In this document: positions 7,161 through 15,228 of the stretch, in pieces
How positions within the stretch are numbered: the stretch's first letter is position 1
How the letters are laid out: each line of letters starts with the position of its first letter
Assembly: GCA_030837785.1 (NCBI GenBank)
Contig: JAUQYA010000162.1
Span: 1 to 64,000 of the forward strand
Direction: 5' to 3'
Length of the DNA: 64,000 nucleotides
Source: Albidovulum sp.
Lineage (GTDB): Bacteria; Pseudomonadota; Alphaproteobacteria; Rhodobacterales; Rhodobacteraceae
Made by a program: the position numbers and the translations under genes
The notes under the pieces: model-generated
What the model was told of the DNA's origin: nothing
Databases searched by the model: none
Seen by the model: only the letters and a program-made list of their open reading frames with translations

Positions 7161-8640
7161 AGGGAGGATCCTTGTGGAAAGACGAAGGGCGGCCCGATTG
7201 GACCGCCCGTGTGTCAGGGTTCAGCATGGGGTGCTGGTTATGCACCCGGGTTCTTGTAGAGGCCGCGCCAGTCGATGGCCTTGGCGCCGAAGTCGAGGCG
7301 GCACTTGATCTCGACCCCGTCGACGTCGAAGCCGTTGCGCGTCTCGATATAGGCGCCCTGCTGGCCCTCGAGATAGGCGTATTCGATGGTGTCGATCTGG
7401 TTGGGCGAGGCCGCCAGATACCAGGAGGTGGCGCTGGCGGCATCGAGACGCGGCTCGCTGATCGGCGACAGGGTGCGGATCGACTGCGGCACCACCTTGG
7501 CGCTGTCGGCGGGCACGAGGTTCTGGGCCACCAGCTGCTCGGCCTTCAGTTCGAGGGCCGCCGGGACGATCAGGAAGGCGGGGCGGATGTTCAGCACCGT
7601 CTTCTTGTCGAGCCCGGTCTGCAGCGCCATCGCCGCGCGGGCCGCCCCGACACTGGCCACGTCCAGCGCAGCGCCAGTCGCGGCGAGGTTCTTGTGCGTG
7701 GTGTGGAAGAGCGCGTTGCCGTCGGCCATCGCCGGGTTCGCGGTGATGATCCCCCAGACCACATCGCTTTCCAGCTGCGCGATGGAGTTGCCGTACATTG
7801 CCGGGATGCGCGTGAAGGCGTCGAGATCGTCGTTGATCAGCACCTGCCGGGTGATCGCGACCACGCGCCCATAGGTCTTGACCTTGTAGCTCTCCTTGCT
7901 CTCGCCCAGCGTCCCGCGCTTGAACTCGCCGCTTTCGCCAACTTCCAGCAGTTGCGGCGCTTCGCCGAGTTGCACGCGGTGCATGGATTTGAAGTCGGTC
8001 GCCAGCACCTGGCGGCAGAAGAGCGCGAAGGTGCGGGGATAGGCGTCGTAGGCCTGCCGCAGGGTCTTGTTGGTGACGGCCGAGAGGATCTCGGGGAAAT
8101 CCGATGTGGAATGCAACGCACGCGTGGCCACCTCGTCGCGCGACAGGCCGCGCGTGTTGACGCCGGCATTGCCGAGGCTTTCGCGGGCCAGTTCCAGCAG
8201 CGTCATGCCGCGATACTGGCGCGCGGCGTCTTCGAGCGGGAACAACGTCGGACTGTAGCGGTGCAGCAGCGCCGAGGCCACCGCGTCGCGGCGGGTGACG
8301 CGTTCGTCCCGGCCGCCGAGGGGGATGGAGACATGGGGGAAGGTGCGGGTCTCGTCCGACCTCAAAGCGACCTGGTCGAGGATCAGGCGGCGGGACTCGT
8401 CGATGGCGACGCCGCGCTTGACCAGATCCTCGGCAAAGCCGCGCTCGAGGTTCAGGCGGCCCGCCAGATCGTAGATGGTGGAGACGCGCTCGCGCTCGGC
8501 CTCGCGGGCGCGGGTGGCGATGGCCTCGGTATCGGGCGTGCCGTCCGCATTCGCCCCATCTGCCGCAGCCAGATCACGCTTGTGCCTGCCGCAATGGCTT
8601 GCTACCGATTGATAAAGCTACAATTCTCGGATGGTGTTGG

Positions 8641-8838
8641 ATGCGTGATTTGATTCTGTTGACGATTGGCGATCAAGAGCCAGTTCGTTGCCTAAGCTTA
8701 GACGATGCCAAGGCGAGAGCAGCGGCTGTACAGGCCGTTGACGGCGACATCATCGTTGAAATCACACCTGAAGGTGGAGGCCTGATGACTTCGCTAAGGT
8801 ATGATCAGACCGCCCGCGATTGGGCGGCATTTTCCTAG
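8641..8838 (+). CDS. Small hypothetical protein (65 aa)
   Basis: A 65-residue protein starting at ATG 8641 (MRDLILLTIGDQEPV). It reads like a compact alpha/beta fold: two strands around VRCLSLDD, a helix AKARAAAVQAV, then DIIVEITPEG. I do not recognise the family. It lies in the low-GC cassette with the membrane protein gene downstream, on the same strand and 75 bases away. A start at TTG 8599 would add 14 residues but looks poorer. Confidence 0.5.
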   Translation: MRDLILLTIGDQEPVRCLSLDDAKARAAAVQAVDGDIIVEITPEGGGLMTSLRYDQTARDWAAFS

Positions 8839-8913
8839 AGGCTCCAATACCTGCCTGAACCCTCTCTGGGTTTCGTACTGCCCTTCAGCTCTTTTCACAA
8901 AGGACGAAACCGG

Positions 8914-9348
8914 ATGGTTGTTCTGTTTCTAGTAGCCCTGCTATTCGCTTGGCCTACAGCCGGTCTTTCCATCGTTGCCTATGTCGCCTTTGCAGTGTTC
9001 AAGAGCTACCTAAATGCGAAGGTCCGGATTCACGACGCGAATGAGCGACGAGCTGAGCGTGAGGTGCGTGCGGGCAAAGAAAAGGTTCCTACTTGGGCTG
9101 GGGACGGCGATGAACGTCGAATTTTTGTCGAAGTCATCCAGAAAGGAGCCATGCGGAAGGGCGTCCCGCAGACATTCCTTTGGGCAGTTCTTTCCGACAA
9201 CGACACGTTTCAGAATCTTGTCTACTTCGCCGGGGCGATGGAAGATCAGGGCGCTTCATTCATAGAGCAACAGATTGCAGTTTCGGACAAGCTTGTCGGC
9301 ATGTGGGAACGAGCGCCAAGCAAGGTGAGAGATGCAGCTCTCGGCTAG
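8914..9348 (+). CDS. Small membrane-anchored hypothetical protein (144 aa)
   Basis: Residues 1-30 form a strongly hydrophobic segment (VVLFLVALLFAWPTAGLSIV then AYVAFAVF), probably one or two membrane passes. A charged helix follows (NERRAEREVRAGKEKV), then a soluble C-terminal domain with no motif I recognise. Codon use is less GC-biased than in the phage genes on each side. The accessory location, together with the small gene before it, makes a phage-conferred trait such as exclusion possible, but nothing in the sequence shows this. Confidence 0.6.
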   Translation: MVVLFLVALLFAWPTAGLSIVAYVAFAVFKSYLNAKVRIHDANERRAEREVRAGKEKVPTWAGDGDERRIFVEVIQKGAMRKGVPQTFLWAVLSDNDTFQNLVYFAGAMEDQGASFIEQQIAVSDKLVGMWERAPSKVRDAALG

Positions 9349-9435
9349 TGGGGCCGGAACTTGGATCGGATACCATTTAGTGCAAGCTCCGCTGACCTGC
9401 CAAGAGCCGGCAGTTCGATCACCGTGTCCATGGGG

Positions 9436-10935
9436 TCAGTCCTGCTGGTCGGCAGCCGGGTCACTGGCCGGATCGCTGGTCTGCGCGCTGCCGGTCTTGG
9501 TGACGCGACGCGGGTCGCTGTCGAGGACCAGCCCCAGATCGTCGAGCCTGGCGTTGGTGGAGGCGATTTCCGTCAGCACCGCGTCCGGGTTATGGCCCTG
9601 CCGGGCGATGGCCTGCGCCAGCGTCATGGTGCCCGAGCGGATGGCCAGCAGATCGGCCATGGCGTCCTTGTAGGGATCGACGGCGTCGAACTTCGGCGGC
9701 GACCATTCCACCGGCACGTCGGGTGTCGGGATCTGGCCCGCCGCCCATGCGGCCTCGGTGAACCAGCGCCACACCGGGGCGCAAAGCATCGGAATGAAGA
9801 GCTGCCATTGCACGGCGTCGATCATGCGGCGGAACTCGACCAGCCCCGCCCGGATCGAGGAATAGTTCACCTGGCTCAGATCCCCGGTCAGCAGCTCGTA
9901 GGGCACCCGGAACCCGGCCGAGATGGTGTGCAGGCTGGCCCGCTTGTATTCGCCGTAGCCGCCGGTGGCGGAGGGCTGGTTGAAGCGGATGTCCTTGCCG
10001 CCGCGCGCATAGGCAATCAGCCCCGGCTCGAACTGCTCGACCCGGTTGCCATCGGCATCGACCACGGCGGGGGCGATGCCCTGCTGGGCTTCGTCGTCGC
10101 CAAAGACGATGGCGGTGACGCAGGCCTCGGTCTTCTTGCGCACCAGCTCGGCCACCTCGTAATCGTCGAGATCGCGCAAGGACCGGATCACCGGTGCGCC
10201 CCAGGGGACGCCGCGCGCCTGCGTGCGCTGCTTTTCATAGATGTGCGCGATCTCTGTTGCGGGGACGGGGCGCGAACCAAGCCCGCCCTGCAGCGGGCCC
10301 CAAGCATCGCCCGGGTGAGCGCCATGCAGCCAATAGGCCCGGCGCTTGCCCAGCGGGTCGAACTCGATCCCCTGCACCAGACGACCGTCGCCCAAGGCGC
10401 CGGATTTGGTGGCGTCCAGGAAGTCAGCCTCCAGCACCTGCAATTGCAGCGGCACCAGCAGCCCGTCCGAGGATCGCCGCAGGCGGCGGCGCACCAGGAC
10501 CTCGCCCGCCTCGACCATCTCACGGCAGATCAGCGTCTGCAGCCCGTAGAAATCAAGCTGGCCATCCGCATCGCACTCCGCTGTCCAGCGAGCGAACAGC
10601 GCATCAACGCGGCGGTCCAGCGCATCGTCGCCACTGGCGGCGCGCGGCATGATCCCGGCGCCGATGATGTTGTTGACCAGCACCGCCACGGCCTTGGCCG
10701 CATGCGGGTTGTTGCGCACCAGATCACGCATCCGGTCGCGCAAGAGCGCCCCGGCGACGCCGATCTCGTTGTCGGCGGAAGACCCCGGCGCCCGCCACCC
10801 GTCCGTGCGCCGCCCTTTCGACGCGCCATCATAGCCCCGCGTCAGGGTCTCGAAGGCCTGACGCGCCAGCACGCGACGGGCCGCCATGCGCGGCGCCACC
10901 GTGGCGATGGCGTGGTCCATCCAGTTCGCGGGCAT
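9436..10935 (-). CDS. Phage portal protein (lambda gpB family)
   Basis: A 499-residue lambda-type portal. Recognisable parts are the N-terminal WMDHAIATVAPRMAARR, the VRNNPHAAKAVAVLVNNIIG helix, a VLEADFLDA strand and the LTGDLSQVNYSSIRAGLVEF segment, all standard for the family. Twelve copies form the ring through which DNA enters the head. The ATG overlaps the stop of the gpW gene (ATGA). The C-terminus is a flexible Asp/Ala-rich tail. The protein appears intact, but the next gene, for protease and capsid, is broken. Confidence 0.93.
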   Translation of the reverse strand: MPANWMDHAIATVAPRMAARRVLARQAFETLTRGYDGASKGRRTDGWRAPGSSADNEIGVAGALLRDRMRDLVRNNPHAAKAVAVLVNNIIGAGIMPRAASGDDALDRRVDALFARWTAECDADGQLDFYGLQTLICREMVEAGEVLVRRRLRRSSDGLLVPLQLQVLEADFLDATKSGALGDGRLVQGIEFDPLGKRRAYWLHGAHPGDAWGPLQGGLGSRPVPATEIAHIYEKQRTQARGVPWGAPVIRSLRDLDDYEVAELVRKKTEACVTAIVFGDDEAQQGIAPAVVDADGNRVEQFEPGLIAYARGGKDIRFNQPSATGGYGEYKRASLHTISAGFRVPYELLTGDLSQVNYSSIRAGLVEFRRMIDAVQWQLFIPMLCAPVWRWFTEAAWAAGQIPTPDVPVEWSPPKFDAVDPYKDAMADLLAIRSGTMTLAQAIARQGHNPDAVLTEIASTNARLDDLGLVLDSDPRRVTKTGSAQTSDPASDPAADQQD

Positions 10936-11144
10936 CAGCGATCCCCACGGGAGAAGCCCGCCATCCCGGCCACAGGCAGCGGCCGCGTGGTCCCTGCGAT
11001 AGCACGTTCGATGGTCCGGATTCTGCCCAGCAGATCCTCGGCCGAGCCATAGTCGACGGATTTGCCGTCATAGCTGACCCGGGTCGTGCCACTGGCATAG
11101 GCCCGGCGCAGCGCGGCCAGCTCGGTTTCTGTCCAGTCTGCCAT
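10935..11144 (-). CDS. gpW-like phage head-tail connector
   Basis: A 69-residue protein starting at ATG 11144 (MADWTETELAALRRAYASG). The pattern of two helices with a beta hairpin (TRVSYDGKSVDYGS) and the RIRTIERAIAG helix is the gpW fold. gpW binds the portal after packaging and forms the platform for the tail. It is located between the large terminase and portal genes, its usual site, and overlaps the portal start. Confidence 0.86.
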   Translation of the reverse strand: MADWTETELAALRRAYASGTTRVSYDGKSVDYGSAEDLLGRIRTIERAIAGTTRPLPVAGMAGFSRGDR

Positions 11145-11145
11145 G

Positions 11146-13161
11146 TCAGAACCATCCTCCGCGTCGGCCAAGCCAATCCGACTGCCGTTTTCCCTGGGGT
11201 GCGGCTTGCGGCCGGTTGACCCGCCCCGCGCCATCGATTTCCGTTGGCGCCGCCCCGAGCTGATCCTCGAGATCACGCCATTTTTCGTCCGGCCAGCGAT
11301 CCGCGCCCGCGATCCAGGCGGCGGCGCGGGCATAGACCCTGCAGTCCAGCGCCTCGTTGCGTTCACGCAGCTTCTGCCATTCCAGCCGGGCAAAGCCGCG
11401 CTTCGTGCGCACCGTCACCAGTTGCTCGGCCACGAACTGCTTCAGCCATTCGTTCTCGATCCAGTGCGGCAGATGCACCGAACCGGGCGGGAACACCGCG
11501 CCCTCGGCGCGTTCCTCGGTCGTCGGCCTCTGCAGCCGCAGGAAGCGATAGGTCTCGGCCTTGAAGGTCGACACCGCCACGGTCCAGAGACGAGCGCCAC
11601 GCCGCAGGCGTTTGCCGCCCTCGGTCGCGTCGACGAAGGTCGGACCCGACACCGGGCTCGAGCGGTTGAACCCCTCGACGCCTTTCACCGGCGACACCTG
11701 TGCAAACCCGGCGTTACGCGACCAGGCGTAGACCGCTGGGGCCTCGTAGCCCGTGTCGATGGCGAGCCGCGCGATCCTGAGATGCGCGCCGCGTTCGTGC
11801 GGCCAGCTTCGATCCAGCAGCGCAGTCAGCTCCGACCACGCGTCATGCCGGTCCGGCCCGCCCTCGATGACGACGTGATCGACCAGCCAGGACTCGAGAC
11901 CACGACCCCAGGCCCAGACATCGACCTCGATCCGGTCCTTCTGCACATCGGCCCCGGCGGTCAGGAACAGCCCGCCCGCTGGCACGATGCCGGATGTCCA
12001 GCGCTCGCGGCGATCGTAGAGCCGCTGCCAGTCGGGGGCCTCCCCGGTCTCGACCCAGGTTTCGCCGAGGATCGTGTTGCGGAACGCCTTGATCGCCTCG
12101 TCCGACCCCTGCGCCGCGTCCCAACCGCGGGCAATGCGCGGCCAACTCAGCCAGCCCACCGGCGAATAGAGCGCCGAGAGGTGGTAGCCGACCGTGGTGG
12201 GATCGGCGGCCTCGGCGGTCGCCCGCCATTCGCCGCCCTCCAGCATCGCCGTCTTGTGGTGTTCCGCGATTGCCGCGTCGCAGCCCTCGCAGTGATATTC
12301 CGCCGTCTCCGGCCGCCCCTTCTGCCAGCGCAGCCGGTCGAACTTCAGCCATTGCGCATGGCCACAGTGCGGGCACGGCACGAAGAACCGCCGCTGGTCG
12401 CTGGCGTCGTATTCACGTTCGATGCGCGACAGCCCCCTGATGGTGGGCGTCGAGACCAGCAGCACCTTGCGCCGATGCGCGAAGGTCAGCGACCGCGCCT
12501 CGGCCAGCGTGACCGGATCGCCTTCCTCGTCGGCCGAGGCCGGATAGGCGTCGACCTCGTCGAGGAAGATGTAGCGCGCCGGGGTCGAGCGCAGCCCGAC
12601 CGCCGAGTTCGCGCCGGTCATGATCAGGATGCCGCCCGCGAATTCCTTGGACAGCATCGTGTTGCCCGCGTCGCGCGAGCGCGCGGGTTTGACCCGCTCG
12701 CGCAGCTCCGGGCTCTCGTCGATCAGCGGGTCGATCCGCTGGCGCGAGTTGCGCTTGGCCAGTTCCACCGTCGGCTGGACCGCCAGCATCGGGCCCGGCG
12801 CCTGATGGATGACGAAACCGATCCAGTTGTTGCCCGCCTCGGTCGCGCCGACCTGCGCCGCCTTCATGAAGACGGTCCGCTGCGCGGCATCGCCGGGCGA
12901 CAGCCGGTCCATGATCTCGCCCATGTAGGGCGTGCGCAGGGTGCGATACCGCCCCGGTTCGGCCGAGGCGCGGCCCGACAGCATCCGGTGCCGGTCCGCC
13001 CATTCCGAAACGGTCAGGTCCGGATCGGGCGTCAGGCCCGCGCCCCATGACCGCAGGATGTCCGCCGCACCGTCGAAATCCGTCAGAGCATCGCCGCCGC
13101 GGTCGTCATCACCTGAAATCGGGCCGGACCTCGGCAAGCTCGTCGAGGTGGGCACGGACAT
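11146..13161 (-). CDS. Terminase large subunit (lambda GpA family)
   Basis: A 671-residue terminase. The ATPase half has the variant Walker A region KAAQVGATEAGNN (from residue 100) and Walker B YIFLDEVDAYP. A zinc-binding pair follows (CPHCGH and CEGCD). The nuclease half contains LTAGADVQKDRIEVDVWAWG and AIDTGYEAPAVY, with acidic metal ligands. The motor packages DNA from concatemers at cos sites or headfuls. It overlaps the small subunit gene by 53 bases. Length and motifs are normal, so it appears intact. Confidence 0.95.
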   Translation of the reverse strand: MSVPTSTSLPRSGPISGDDDRGGDALTDFDGAADILRSWGAGLTPDPDLTVSEWADRHRMLSGRASAEPGRYRTLRTPYMGEIMDRLSPGDAAQRTVFMKAAQVGATEAGNNWIGFVIHQAPGPMLAVQPTVELAKRNSRQRIDPLIDESPELRERVKPARSRDAGNTMLSKEFAGGILIMTGANSAVGLRSTPARYIFLDEVDAYPASADEEGDPVTLAEARSLTFAHRRKVLLVSTPTIRGLSRIEREYDASDQRRFFVPCPHCGHAQWLKFDRLRWQKGRPETAEYHCEGCDAAIAEHHKTAMLEGGEWRATAEAADPTTVGYHLSALYSPVGWLSWPRIARGWDAAQGSDEAIKAFRNTILGETWVETGEAPDWQRLYDRRERWTSGIVPAGGLFLTAGADVQKDRIEVDVWAWGRGLESWLVDHVVIEGGPDRHDAWSELTALLDRSWPHERGAHLRIARLAIDTGYEAPAVYAWSRNAGFAQVSPVKGVEGFNRSSPVSGPTFVDATEGGKRLRRGARLWTVAVSTFKAETYRFLRLQRPTTEERAEGAVFPPGSVHLPHWIENEWLKQFVAEQLVTVRTKRGFARLEWQKLRERNEALDCRVYARAAAWIAGADRWPDEKWRDLEDQLGAAPTEIDGAGRVNRPQAAPQGKRQSDWLGRRGGWF

Positions 13162-13711
13162 GTCGTTCCAGAACCTTCTGCATCGCGGCCGGCTCCACGC
13201 CCAGCTCCGCCGCCATCAGCGCCGCCGAACGCGCAGGCCAGTTCACCCATGCGTCCCGTTCCTCCCGCGCCAGGCGGAACACCAGCGCCAGCGCGCGGGC
13301 CCGCTCGATCAACTCCCCCTTCAGCTTCTGCAGCCGGATGCGCCGCTCCTGCGCCTTCAGCACCTCGTTCGCGGTCTTGGCCTGCAGGAAGGTGGTGCCG
13401 CCTCCGACAGCGGGGGCGGTTAAGCCCTGTTCGCGCAGCGTGTCGCCGACAGCCGCCACCGCCGCCTCGGGGACAGGTTTCAGTTTCGGCGCGGGCGTTC
13501 GCGGGGCTTTCTCGGCGCCACTGGCGCTACGGTCCCCGCTCACCCTCGTCTTCGACGGGTCCGTCGTCTCGGCTCGCCGGGCATCGCTGGCAGCCGCGTT
13601 GATGCTGCCGTCCGGATAGAGGACCAGCCGCTCAGCCGTCTTCGCCTTCTGGATCGCGCCCCGCGACAGACCGACATGCGCGGCGTATTGGCGCTCGCTC
13701 ATGCCCTGCAT
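13109..13711 (-). CDS. Terminase small subunit
   Basis: A 200-residue protein with an N-terminal helix-turn-helix (SERQYAAHVGLSRGAIQKAK) like Nu1-type DNA recognition subunits, a disordered Ala/Pro/Thr-rich linker at 40-100, then a C-terminal helical region (ERRIRLQKLKGELIERARAL) for oligomerisation and contact with the large subunit. It should recognise the packaging site. It is first in the morphogenesis block, with a 9-bp inverted repeat 30 bases upstream. ATG 13711 is used; ATG 13702 is an alternative. Confidence 0.8.
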   Translation of the reverse strand: MQGMSERQYAAHVGLSRGAIQKAKTAERLVLYPDGSINAAASDARRAETTDPSKTRVSGDRSASGAEKAPRTPAPKLKPVPEAAVAAVGDTLREQGLTAPAVGGGTTFLQAKTANEVLKAQERRIRLQKLKGELIERARALALVFRLAREERDAWVNWPARSAALMAAELGVEPAAMQKVLERHVRAHLDELAEVRPDFR

Positions 13712-13740
13712 CGACGGCTCCGATTATCATTCAAGATCAT

Positions 13741-13763
13741 GTGCTTATCCAGTTGATAAGCAC
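13741..13763. promoter_or_regulatory. 9-bp inverted repeat between divergent genes (operator candidate)
   Basis: GTGCTTATC-CAGTT-GATAAGCAC is a perfect 9-bp inverted repeat with a 5-base spacer. It lies in the 111-base gap between the small terminase gene (minus, start 13711) and a plus-strand gene starting at 13823. AT-rich arms and a central position suit a repressor or activator site that controls the morphogenesis operon and its divergent neighbour. It lacks a T-run on either strand, so it is a poor terminator. Confidence 0.55.
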
Positions 13764-13822
13764 GGCGGACAGAGGGAACGTGTCGTCAGAAGGACGATGC
13801 AACTCACCACGGAGCCACCACG

Positions 13823-14047
13823 ATGACCCGCCGCGCACAGGACAACACGAAAGCCCTCGACGCCTTCATCGCCGCGAAGACCGAGATCGACGCGATGCTG
13901 GAGCGGCTCGCCGCCCTGAGCGCGGACCATTTCGAGACCAGCCCCGACGAGATCAACTGGGGCCATGTCGGCACCCTCAACCACTACCGCGCCAAGCTGC
14001 GCGAGATCACCGACATGGCCTTCCACGAAGGCGAACACGCCGAGTGA
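13823..14047 (+). CDS. Conserved small prophage protein (74 aa, unknown)
   Basis: A 74-residue acidic, helical protein (QDNTKALDAFIAAKTEIDAM, then GHVGTLNHYRAKLREITDMA). I have a memory of very similar small proteins in Rhodobacteraceae prophages, annotated only as hypothetical. It is on the plus strand, opposite to the packaging genes, and is followed 90 bases later by the DUF3489 gene in the same direction. No function can be read from sequence. Confidence 0.65.
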   Translation: MTRRAQDNTKALDAFIAAKTEIDAMLERLAALSADHFETSPDEINWGHVGTLNHYRAKLREITDMAFHEGEHAE

Positions 14048-14137
14048 GACGACCCGCTCCCGGTCTCGCCCGCCGACTGGCGAGCGAGACCTCGTAGAAG
14101 GGCCCGCATTCCGCGCGCCCCGATACGGGAGACGACG

Positions 14138-14710
14138 ATGACCAAACTTTCCGACACCCAAGCCCTGATCCTGAGCGCCGCCGCCCAGCGGTCCGAACAC
14201 ATCGCCCTGCCGCTGCCCGACAGCCTGCGCGGCGGGGCCGCCGCCAAGGTGGTCGGCGCGATGCTCGCCAAGGGCTTCCTGCAAGAGGTGGACGCCGACC
14301 TGCGCAAGGGTGAACCCATGTGGCGCGAAACCGGCGACGGCCACGGCGTCACGCTGGTCGCGACCGACGCAGGCCTCGCCGCCATCGGCATCGAGCCCGA
14401 GGACGCAAACACCGCGCCCGTGGGCGCGACGGACGCGCCGACAGAGGAAGCCGCGCCCGACACCCCCGCCGGACACGACGCCGCGCCCAAGGCGCGCACG
14501 CCGCGTGAGGGCACCAAGCAGGCCACCCTGATCGCCATGCTGCGCACGCCGGATGGCGCGACCATCGAGGAGATCAGCGCCGCGACGGGATGGCAGTCAC
14601 ACACGGTGCGCGGCGCGATGGCCGGGGCGCTCAAGAAGAAGCTCGGGCTCGAGGTGACCTCCGAGAAGGTCGAGGGGCGCGGGCGGGTCTACCGGCTTCC
14701 CGCCGCCTGA
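14138..14710 (+). CDS. DUF3489-containing DNA-binding-like protein
   Basis: A 190-residue protein with two winged-helix-like parts joined by a Pro/Ala/Thr linker. The N-terminal half (DTQALILSAAAQR, then MLAKGFLQEVDAD, GHGVTLVATDAGLAAIGI) looks like a MarR-type wing. The C-terminal half (KQATLIAMLRTPDGATIEEI then ATGWQSHTVRGAMAGALKKK) is the DUF3489 signature, a putative helix-turn-helix. It is probably a prophage regulator. It follows the 74-residue gene on the same strand. Confidence 0.82.
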   Translation: MTKLSDTQALILSAAAQRSEHIALPLPDSLRGGAAAKVVGAMLAKGFLQEVDADLRKGEPMWRETGDGHGVTLVATDAGLAAIGIEPEDANTAPVGATDAPTEEAAPDTPAGHDAAPKARTPREGTKQATLIAMLRTPDGATIEEISAATGWQSHTVRGAMAGALKKKLGLEVTSEKVEGRGRVYRLPAA

Positions 14711-14758
14711 CGCCGCGAGAAGATTGCTACGCCGCCGCCCCGACCGAGCGGTGGTTTC

Positions 14759-14956
14759 TCATTGCCACGACAGCAGATCGCGGGCGGCGGCCTGCAAGAT
14801 GTCCTGCGCCATGCGCGGCTCGCAGGTGTAGATGCCGCCCGGTTCAGGCTCGCCGACATGCTCCGCGAACCAGACCCGTCCCTCGTCCGAAATCGGACGC
14901 AGGACAACGATGGTCCCGTAATCGTTGATCTCGATATGTTGCCAGCCTTCCGACAT
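14759..14956 (-). CDS. Small hypothetical phage protein (65 aa)
   Basis: A 65-residue protein (MSEGWQHIEINDYGTIVVLR and RVWFAEHVGEPEPGGIYTCE) with a beta-rich first half and a C-terminal helix. Its size and Trp content, and short homologues I recall in related prophages, support a real gene. It is the last gene of the minus-strand early block before the plus-strand pair. Function unknown. Confidence 0.6.
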   Translation of the reverse strand: MSEGWQHIEINDYGTIVVLRPISDEGRVWFAEHVGEPEPGGIYTCEPRMAQDILQAAARDLLSWQ

Positions 14957-15000
14957 GTGCCAAGGCTACCAGCGGGATAGCTGATCCGCCAGCAGCCACA

Positions 15001-15216
15001 TCAGGTCCGCCGCAGCCGTTCGAACAGCCGTCGCAGGACATAGGACCGCGCGATACTGACCACAGTGAAGACCGCGCCCATCTTCAGGTTCTGCGCCAGC
15101 GTCGTGTGCAGCCCGAAGATCGGGAAGATCAGGATCTGAGTCACCACCGCCACGCCGTAGCCGACGGCAACGTTGGCAAGGGACTCGATGAGTGACATGG
15201 CACGGCTCTGTTTCAT
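15001..15216 (-). CDS. DUF7220-like small membrane protein
   Basis: A 71-residue protein with two hydrophobic helices: ANVAVGYGVAVVTQILIFPI and MGAVFTVVSIARSY, followed by a basic tail (VLRRLFERLRRT). This resembles DUF7220 proteins of alphaproteobacterial prophages. Two helices with a short loop also fit a holin, but the distance from any lysis gene makes that weak. ATG 15216 (MKQSRAMS) is chosen, with ATG 15198 as a second option. Confidence 0.7.
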   Translation of the reverse strand: MKQSRAMSLIESLANVAVGYGVAVVTQILIFPIFGLHTTLAQNLKMGAVFTVVSIARSYVLRRLFERLRRT

Positions 15217-15228
15217 GCTGGCACCCCG

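Larger units (their letters stand above)
8580..9390 (+). mobile_element. Foreign cassette inside the protease-capsid gene
   Basis: About 0.8 kb between the two halves of the capsid gene reads on the plus strand, is less GC-rich than its surroundings, and carries two small genes unrelated to phage structure. I found no transposase, no terminal inverted repeat and no convincing target duplication, so its mode of entry is unclear: replacement by recombination with deletion of the protease domain is likelier than simple transposition. The edges are placed by loss of capsid-frame homology and are uncertain by about 20 bases. Confidence 0.6.
7238..9431 (-). pseudogene. Prohead protease-major capsid fusion gene, split by an insert
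   Basis: The 3' part (about 8580 down to 7238) encodes a gpT-like major capsid protein that reads in frame from GRHKRDLAAADGA through ILDQVALRSDETRTF to the end, with no ATG at its head; the first usable codon is TTG 8365. The 5' part begins at ATG 9431, four bases after the portal stop, with MDTVIELPALGRSAELAL, the usual start of the fused prohead protease. Between them lies foreign DNA of about 0.8 kb in which the protease domain is missing. The capsid precursor therefore cannot be made or matured from this gene, and the phage should be unable to build heads on its own. Confidence 0.72.

Noticed and set aside
7172..8653. 493-codon plus-strand ORF
   Set aside because: Antisense shadow of the capsid gene; repetitive Gly/Asp/Arg composition with no family resemblance.
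9361..11052. 563-codon plus-strand ORF
   Set aside because: Antisense of the portal gene; composition is that of a GC-rich shadow frame.
15001..15216. Holin
   Set aside because: Two short helices would fit, but no endolysin or spanin gene is near and the protein resembles DUF7220 instead.
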